A DNA stretch of 64,000 nucleotides from Hyparrhenia diplandra (lineage: Eukaryota; Streptophyta; Magnoliopsida; Poales; Poaceae), in the NCBI GenBank assembly GCA_015847255.1, contig JADLZK010002575.1:124001-188000 (forward strand), written 5' to 3'. The notes beneath the pieces were generated by a model, which was not told where the DNA came from, ran no database searches, and was given only the letters and a program-made list of their open reading frames with translations. Of the stretch, positions 56,400 through 64,000 are shown one piece after another (positions within the stretch are counted from its first letter, which is position 1; every line of letters starts with the position of its first letter). Made by a program: the position numbers and the translations under genes.

Positions 56400-56700
56400 A
56401 AGTGTAAATTGACTATTTGAGGCCCTGAATGGATTCAAACTTGTCAACTACAAAAGTTTCATAACTTTTGGGATCTACATTTCATATGTAGAAAGTTTTT
56501 TCATCCGAGGGATTATTTAAATTCGAATTTCAAATTTGAGACATTTCAACACAACTTTTGCATGCATAGATGGATTCAAACTAAAAAGTTGTCAACTACA
56601 AAGTTTCATAACTTTTCAAGATCTACATTTCATATGTAGCAAGTTTTTCCATCCGAGGGGATTTACCAATTTTTAATTTTTAGTGCCTCGTTTTTGAGTC
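56400..56700 (+). repeat. Duplicated about 90-bp segment in the CACTA relic
   Basis: ATGGATTCAAAC, GTCAACTACAAAAGTTTCAT, GATCTACATTTCATATGTAG and TTTTTCATCCGAGGG occur at 56430-56515 and again at 56570-56665. Such ACAAAGTTTCATAACTTTT blocks are common inside grass CACTA elements, so the relic probably extends to here. Confidence 0.75.
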
Positions 56701-57770
56701 CCAATGCCTTTTTGTAGTCGTGAGTTCCACATGGACTTGCTGTGCAAGCCTCACATATCAATCCATCATCTCAACAAAACTATGTTGTTGTGCAGTGGGT
56801 CCATAACCTTTTTCCTGGTATCTTGGATATCGTATCTCTGATGTCTTCCATTTCTCTGGAGTTGAGTTTTGGGTAGTTCTTCTAATGTGGTGGCCAATGT
56901 TGGGTGGCATGCTTTGTATATTGGAATGTCCACCCTTACATACATGTAATACAACTACAACATGGTAATCAAATGCTTGTGTAAGATACACAGAACACAG
57001 ATATCAGGTCAACCACTGTCGTTGTAGTTGGACGTTTTGACCGTTGGAACAGATGGCCTCAACTTCACTTCTCCGATTTCGATAACACATAACCCCAGGT
57101 ATTACGGCCTCACAATCACCTGCCACCTCGACACAATGGTCCAGTGCACGTCGATGCTGTTGTGAACCATTAATCGATCTTGTCTATTTCAGATTACCAT
57201 ATTTCTGATGTCTTCCATTCCTACTAGAGAGTGGAAAAGCAATCTTCCATTATACATGTAAGGTGGAGTGGATGCTTCAATTTGTCTACTTGCATTGGAA
57301 CGCCAGTCTCTTGGCTAGGCTATATATACACACACGTATACAATGTACACAAATATATAGGACGTCATCCATTACTTGCTCTGCTTATATATACTACTGT
57401 ATCGTATGGAAGTTATGAGACTGGAACTCTTCCGCTTTACCTTATTAGCGTGTAGAGTCCAGACCTGTGAGAGAAGCATAACCGAGAGATGCAACGGTCC
57501 ATATGTTTCTATTATTGGCTGGCCACACATAGGCATGCTTAGTAAAAATTAGTACAAACCGAAAGAAGCACGTAATTTTATAAGAGGCAAACATCCAACT
57601 TGCGAACACATGGTTGATTATAACCATTTATGTTTAGCTTTTGTGATGAGTCATTGTCAACTCTCAACATTTTTATTCTATTTTCACTTTCTTTCTACCT
57701 CGGTTATCTTCACCCGGCACATGCGGTGTGTCGGAAGACGTTGTTTCTTGGCTTGTGTTGTGCAGGTGTT
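56701..57770. other. Intergenic sequence, no gene established
   Basis: No recognised gene. Short open frames on both strands; TATATA-type runs near 57320-57390. Confidence 0.5.
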
Positions 57771-58400
57771 GAGCTCAAGATGGTGGTCAACGGTGAGGTG
57801 AAGATCAAGGAGGACGTGCCGTGCCGATGGACCTGGAGCGGTGAAGGGTGGACGTGAGGCTTGGATCGAGGGACCAGAGCGCCGGGTGGCCAGCTGTGGT
57901 GGCTGACACTTGGGACATCGACATGTGCAAGGACGCGTGGAGTGACCGTGTCGATCGGGTCAAGACGGCGAGCGTGCAGGCAGAGCGGGGAGCTCGGACG
58001 ACTTGGCGACTCGGGCGGTCAAGACGACGATGACACGTGTCGAGGAGGTTTGGTGGTTTGTCCTCAAAACTATCGGTGCGGGTTTCGTGGTTTGGGCCTC
58101 AAAACCACGAGCGCGGGTTTGGTGGTTTGGGCCTCAAAACCATCGGCAACAGGTTTCGCGGGTTTGGTGGTTTGGGTCTCAAAACCATCGGCGACAGGTG
58201 TCACGGGTTTGGGCCTCAAAACCCGGTTTGAGGTTCCGATGGCGGAAGGACGACACGTGGCGGCATCAGGGAGTTCGCGTCGAAGCGAAGCTGCCGGTGA
58301 GAAGGCGCGGTGGCCGTCGAATCAAGTTTATCCCGAGTCGGACCATATTACCCATGGCTATTTTTGGTTCGGCTCTAATTAGGCTTAGGGATAAAATGGG
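57771..58400 (+). repeat. GC-rich segment with an about 35-45-bp minisatellite
   Basis: From 58047 to 58225 the unit GGTGGTTTGGGCCTCAAAAC followed by CATCGGCAACAGGTTT-type sequence recurs about five times with variable length. The surrounding 57780-58330 is GC-rich and includes a short open reading ending KMVVNGEVKIKEDVPCRWTW, which I do not recognise. It may be LTR or leader sequence of an unidentified retroelement, given the AAATAGGCAGAGGGAGTCC and AGGGTTGTTAGAGAGAGG that follow. Confidence 0.6.
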
Positions 58401-61160
58401 GAGTGAAATAAACCCGTTAAATAGGCAGAGGGAGTCCCCAACCTCCGTTACTTCTCTCGTTCGCGTTTTTCTTTTTACCGTGGTTTTTCTTCGTCCTTTA
58501 GGGTTGTTAGAGAGAGGTCCACATGTGGAGAAATTCGTATGTATAATTTGAGATTAGAACCTGTGATTTTTGAGTGGGAATAGGAGTCCGAATCCTCCTA
58601 TGTGTCCTCCGGGATTTTGCAATTGAAGCTGTGATTTTTGTTCACTACGTTCTTCGTTTTTCTCCAATTTTCGTTCTTAGTCCTGATCTGAAATTCCCAG
58701 AGTTTGGATGGATTCCGGGCGATGATTTCTTGGGAATAGATCACCAACATTATGGAGATCATCTATGTGAATTTTGGAGTCTTGTTGTTTTGATTTGAGT
58801 CAGATGTCATTGATTGTGTCTGCCTGTCTTTTCTGTTCTTCATCGTCATTTCTCTGTCGATCTGCTTAATCGGACCAAGTCAGGGTCGTCACCACCCTAT
58901 TTCCCAGATCACGGCGGCGCACTGTAGGATGTCCCGTGCCCTTTTGCTCTGATCTGATCTGCAGTCGCCCTGTTCGTAAATTTTTAAGTGTAGCAGCAGT
59001 TCCCAATCTTTTTAAGACCTAATTATTCCTTGTGCGTGAATTTTGTGCCGTGGATCTTGTTTGCAAGATGGAGTGCTGGTCCTCTTTTGTCCGTGTGTGT
59101 GTTAAATCCCGTTCATGAGAGGCTTTCCTTGAATTGAATTTCTAAAAGAAATCTTTAATCTATCTTGTTGGGATATTGAATTACTTCTTTTCTCTTGCTT
59201 AGTATTCACGGTTGCAGCTTTGATTTTTCAATTCGGTGCAGAACATGTCTCCTTGGTTTGCTTCTCGATTCGCTTGAGCAGGCACCAATTTCTTGGATCG
59301 GCAGGTGAATCAACTAAGTTCAGTACGTAATCTCATTCTATTGCACGTTACCTCTTGCAATCATGAACTTGTTATTGGAGCATTATTTATATATCAATTG
59401 GTTACTGTCGTGTTTGCGATATCCACGATTGTTTCGTGTTGTCTTAGCAGCAGTCAAGTGCAGTACCTTGTCTTAGGTTTTAATCAGCACTTTGTCATCG
59501 TTTTTGATCAGCTCGCTGCCTTGCTTATTAACAGATCTATGAATGAAACTAAAGCCTTTTGACATGTCACTTTCAAGCAATAGTGTTGAGGCTATTTAAA
59601 TATTCATCAAACTTATCATTGTCCGATTAGCTCAACCCCTGTTGTTTGAACTGAGTGCACTTCTTTGTAGCATTTTGTGGTTGATTTCTCCACCTGCTGT
59701 TTTGCTCGTAGCTTTGTCGTTTGTGATCCGATTTGAGCTCAGTTTGTTGTGTTGGTTCCATTGAGTCGCGTTTGATATCTTGCTACCAGTTAGCATGTAT
59801 ATCATTAGTATCTTCTTGAATTCGCTTTTGAGATTGGAGGTTGAGCCGATGACCCGAAACTGAAAAGGAAAATTTGAGGCTCCCATTCACCCCCCTCTGG
59901 TCGCCGTTTCGGTCCTTCATGGAGTCTCTTCCGGGAGATATAGCTTGTGCAAACTGAAAACCATCAGTTAAATTGCTCAGTTTTCTTCCCATTGCTAAAT
60001 TGATTCGGCTGTTGTTCTCTTCTCTGTATAGCTAGGACATTTTTTTTTTTGGGGGGGGTGTGGGGCGCTTGATTCTCTGCTTGTGGAGGCCCTCGGGTGT
60101 GTTGGACATCACTTTTATGCTCCTCTTCATTCGTAAGATAGTAACCCAGCACACACAATTTGCTCTCCATAAACTGGGGCCATAGGTTGTTGGTCAACAT
60201 AATAATTGTGAGACCAGTATAACCATGATACGAAATCAACCAGCATATACTAATCTGCACAAATTCATACATCCGTGAAGTTATAGGTGCATGAAGGACG
60301 ATAATGCACAAAAATATTTTTTTCTTCTAAATTAGAGTTGATATATGGTAGCTTCTGGGACTTGACTGTGTCAGAGCTCAAGGATTCATGGTTACCGCTG
60401 GTTCAAACGACCCGCAGAAATTTGCTTGAAAGGCTTCAGGATTTTTGTTTCTGATGAGTTACTGTTGGTAGGTAGGTAGTGGATGATTGCACGGATTGGC
60501 ATAGCTCGTTGGACAGTCCAGGCTCAGCTCTTAACTTCAAGAATTTTGTGAACGGTTTACCTAATAACAGAGCTCAATCTCTGCTATACATGTGAAGCTG
60601 ATCCTGTTCTTTTGGTCATTGCAGCGTGGTGAGTATACCATCACCAAAAAGGAAATAATTCCTGACACTAGGCTTGAGCTTTGAGGTGAGGTCACACAGG
60701 TTTAAATCCTCTAGAATGCACGCATGTGACTTGCAAATTATACTGTTTTTATTGCAACCTGTTTTTTCTTGAATATAAAAAAAATCATGACCGCTTGCAT
60801 ATTTTGCTTTTTTATGATTCTTGGACAGAAAATCAAAATTCCAGGGGTGGTAATGTACCCATCTGCCCAAATGCTTGACGTCTGCTAAAGGGGGTAGGAA
60901 AAATTCTCTAAAAAACAACTAACTCCCAATCTAAATTGTAAGATGTTTTGGCATCTCTCGAAAAAGCATGCTTCGTTGTGGATTTAGATCTATGTCATGC
61001 TTGTATATACAAAGTAAAATCAATGTAAACAAAAATCATTGGACAATAATGGTAAAAGGCTTGTGAAAATTACTTGTATAGGTAAGATAACACATTACAA
61101 ATACAAATTAATATATTATAGATACATGACAAGAATTTTAGTACGTTATCTTAGTATTTG
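58401..61160. other. T-rich intergenic or intron-like sequence
   Basis: T-rich plus strand with no long open frame or known motif. The composition resembles a long plant 5' intron, but no flanking exons can be demonstrated. Confidence 0.45.
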
Positions 61161-61980
61161 GCCGAACCATTAATTAATTACATGAACTAAACAAAGAAGT
61201 AGATTAATCGAAAAAGCATGGTACATGCAGAAACAAGCAACTCTAAAAATAGATCCGGCTAGAAAAAAGATTTGCCTTGCCACGATGATTTCTGTTCGTT
61301 GTTCTTGGTAATTTGTCCAAATTGCTTGTTCCTCATCATGTTCAGGGACACTGAAAACTACCCGATAGCCTCCACGGAAAATTATATCACTTGTCCAAAT
61401 CACTCTGCAAAACTGCAGTGTGCATCGAATTAGTCAAGGCGAAGACTTTATGACCACGATTTTCCTGGTGCCACCCATTCCCATGGGACAACCAATGTTG
61501 TAGTAGAGGACAAGATCATCAGTACATAGTTGTGAGATAGACAAGACACACCCTGGCATATCATGGTGACCAGTGTGGAGTGACAGGATTATAATGGAGA
61601 AAAGAAGGGATGGCGGTGATGGGTTGGAGCCTTGACAGCACCATGTAATATATATCTTCCTCAGCATCGGGACAGTGATGTTGTGGGCCCAATTGACAGG
61701 GACTTCGGTGTAATTTGCCAGTTGTATGGTGGGCGGCCACATTGAATAAAGCATGAGTGGTTTGCTGATATATATGTCATGATTTTTCCAGTATATTTGA
61801 TGGAAAGAGTGAACTGAAGAGACATCAAGTGGTTTGGAACGAGGGAGTTGAGCACAAATCGTGTCTATCATTGAAATAGGAAGATCCTGACTTTCCCGCA
61901 TGTGGTGGCGAGGGCCTCTTCTTCTCCAACGGGCTTGTTGGCGTGACAACAGGTTGGTGGGCACCTACCGGCTCCAGTGC
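61161..61980 (-). pseudogene. Unknown minus-strand segment, copy 1 of a diverged pair
   Basis: The minus strand reads, from 61964 down: IYWKNHDIYISKPLMLYSMW, YITWCCQGSNPSP, and CTDDLVLYYNIGCPMGMGGTRKIVVIK with a stop at 61434. A separate open stretch (61403-61170) reads SDIIFRGGYRVVFSVPEHDEE and QAIWTNYQEQRTEIIVARQ. Parallel pieces exist at 62918-63500, so the pair arose by duplication. Conservation of reading such as YNIGCPMGMGGTRK against YDMGCPI-MVGTRK hints at an old coding origin. No family is recognised, and TATATATG-rich stretches argue against one intact exon. Confidence 0.35.
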
Positions 61981-62917
61981 TCCATGCGAGTGTCAGTACG
62001 TGCTTCTCTGGCAGTTTGGGTTTGTCTGTCTAATTTCAGACTCATCATGAGAAAGTGCATTATTAAGTCTCAACTTTCAGAACATCGACAGTTTGTTGTA
62101 CTTCCCTCGCACCATTTTCCAGCTGATGAGCAAATAATCCATCTGAACAGGCAGTAGATATGCTACAATCATTGACATTTTTCAACTTTGTACGTACAAA
62201 TCTATCATTGTCGGGGTTAGCACTCTTCTGAGATCGTTTGAATATCACCTGAGCACATTTTCGAACCGTAGAAAATGGTGTGGAGACTGAAGGAGACACT
62301 GCCAATCTCTTTCCAATAGAATATTCTGGTGAACACTTATTGGGACTAGAATTTTGATCCTCGTCAGGGGACAGGTGAACATACACCATATCTTTCAGTC
62401 TCAGTACACAATTTGTTATTCTTAGATTGAATCTTGAGTTTTAACTTATTAAGCTGCTGGATTTGCTGTGTAATTGATTCTCGGTCCGGTGTAACATGGG
62501 CAAATAGTGTTGCATTGATGCATTATTATTGTGTTTGCTTTTCCTGCCGCTTCTGTCCTAGAGATCGGAAGCAATGCCTTGGTTGCACAAATGTGAGGAA
62601 ACTGATTCGATTATTACAAGCATATTGAAATTGGAAAATGCATCATTGCCTTCAGAGGCAACCAAAGTCTCAGGCATCTCAGCTAATTCTTATGCCCATT
62701 CTTTGGCGATGACACTAAATGTAACACACCAAGTAGGTGGAGCAGGTAATTGAGCTGCATTCAAGGGTTGCATTCTGTCTCAGAATGTATGTTGCATCAA
62801 GAACATTGAACTTACTAATTACCAGAGCATACTTGCACAAACATAAAGGGTTTGAGTATTTTTATAGCTAAACATACTTTAGTATCGCTGCCAGCTGAAT
62901 CACACTGAAATTGACAT
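61981..62917. other. Intergenic sequence between the two diverged copies
   Basis: No gene recognised; a short minus-strand open frame at 62389-62063 has no motif. Confidence 0.5.
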
Positions 62918-63500
62918 TTATAAGTTTGGTGCATGTCTTACATCAAGGGTTAAATTGTTCACTAAATTAGAAGGAATCACACAAAAGAAATCTAGGTAAA
63001 AAAACTGCTTCACGGCTTGCAAATAGAGGAAGGTGCAATCTTCACTGGCCTCCTGTACTTGGCCGTTTGACATAACTGCTAGTTCAACTTGATGTTCTGA
63101 GACGGTGAAAATTATAAGATAGCTTCCCCTTAAGATTCTATCTTTGTCTTTAACCCACTGTGCTAGACTGCAATGGATGATTAACAAGCATGCATTGTTT
63201 CAGACTAGTGAACGCAGCACGAGTAATGGTGACCTCTCTCTTCCTGGTGCCAACCATTCAAATGGGACAACCCATGTCGTAGTAGAGGAGGAGACCATCA
63301 CTATACATGGCTGTGAGATGGACAATTAAGGCACACCCCCGGAGTCATGGTCACAGCTGGTTGGGTTGAGACCTTGACAGCAATCTGTTATAAGCTCCAG
63401 AGCAATGGGATAGTGATTGGTTGGCTGGTGGCTCCATTGATTAAGGCTTGTGTGTAATGTGCCAGTTCTGGGGTGGGTGTGCATATTCAATCAAACATAA
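62918..63500 (-). pseudogene. Unknown minus-strand segment, copy 2 of a diverged pair
   Basis: The part 63187-62918 reads CSLAQWVKDKDRILRGSYL and IIFTVSEHQVELAVMSNGQ, parallel to VIWTSDIIFRGGYRVVFSV in copy 1. At nucleotide level, 63236-63300 (TTCCTGGTGCCAACCATTC, ATGGGACAACCCATGTCGTA) matches 61460-61515, and 63345-63480 matches 61600-61745. Copy 2 lacks the long open frame of copy 1, so at least this copy is non-functional. Confidence 0.35.
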
Positions 63501-64000
63501 GGCGATGTATTTTGTTGGTGACGATGTGAGTCACTGTAAATCCTATAAGCAGATCAAACAACAGATATTTGAGAACCTAGGTCCCTAATTAACAAACTCA
63601 AATGAAAACATTTCAACTAGAAAATTGTAGATGCCATCGAGTACAACAACTTTCATTTTGGTCATTTATGTAAGGTCGTTTGAAAATTTTAAATATTAAA
63701 TGTCAGAACTCCAAACATAATGTTAGGACCACAAATGATTAAGTAATCAACTACAAAGTATTCAAAATATGTTTCGAACTACAAGTCTTGAACAAACATA
63801 ATGAAACTAACATGTTTAAACTTGAATTCTATATAAAGTAACATTTATGACTTAAGACATTCTATGTTGCCACATTTCTATGTGTTTAATCAAATTGTTT
63901 TTTCTTGATCTTTGTTAAATGTGTTGCAATGTTTTTGTAAAGTATGTACACCTCAAATGGAAAATTTAGAATAGCCCAAGGTCATCAAACTTCGTTTTGG
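63501..64000. other. AT-rich sequence to the window end
   Basis: Holds the ACAACTTTCATTTTGGTCAT-type stretch that is frequent inside grass CACTA elements, but no end or coding part. Confidence 0.45.

Noticed and set aside
58401..60000. T-rich region as first intron of a host gene
   Set aside because: No exon with coding potential and no supported splice pair could be identified on either side.

Overview
This window looks like a transposon-dense intergenic stretch of a large grass genome, most likely a panicoid relative of maize, sorghum or Panicum. The evidence is the repeat content: grass-type CACTA elements with TTTGCCGAGTGCC, CCCGTGAGC and AACCGGGACTAAA subterminal repeats, Copia and Gypsy-like LTR elements, an L1-type LINE, and Tourist/Harbinger-like and hAT-like elements. 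The species cannot be fixed from the sequence. I see no intact protein-coding host gene, tRNA or rRNA. Almost every recognisable coding segment is a damaged transposon gene.

Layout. 1-989: 3' end of a Copia element (RNase H, polypurine tract, 3' LTR). 990-3821: minus-strand LTR-element remnant (5' LTR, Met-tRNA-type primer site, gag-like start, F-box-like fragment, long open frame). 4458-17744: a three-level nest. A small minus-strand LTR element (TRIM-like, about 2 kb, target duplication CCTTT) has one LTR split by an 11.3 kb plus-strand LTR element without gag-pol (6421-17708, duplication ATGGC). That element in turn holds a 2.4 kb solo-LTR-like insertion (11324-13745, duplication CTCAC). 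18101-21464: CACTA relics, including a minus-strand internally deleted element with a surviving C-terminal exon.

24699-34883: two nested CACTA elements of different families. The outer one (duplication CGA, CCCGTGAGC repeats) was split by the inner one (24945-31469, duplication TCC, TTTGCCGAGTGCC repeats). The inner element carries a frameshifted TNP2-type transposase, a second gene, and a large near-perfect inverted repeat (25339-26211) that could fold into double-stranded RNA. 35698-36420: minus-strand Copia reverse transcriptase fragment. 37701-38884: Harbinger-like element (duplication TAA) with GC-rich, possibly captured sequence. 39460-43898: LINE with endonuclease and reverse transcriptase, a 17-bp duplication and an inverted 5' part, the signature of twin priming. 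44076-46540: tandem 1.2 kb duplication. 50166-56700: decayed CACTA ends and a 186-bp hAT-type MITE with a perfect 8-bp duplication. 57770-64000: a GC-rich minisatellite and a diverged pair of minus-strand segments of unknown nature.

The nesting gives a relative time order: in each nest the host element is older than the element that split it. No metabolic operon or defence locus is present. The functional themes are retrotransposition, cut-and-paste transposition, and possibly self-silencing through the hairpin in the inner CACTA element.
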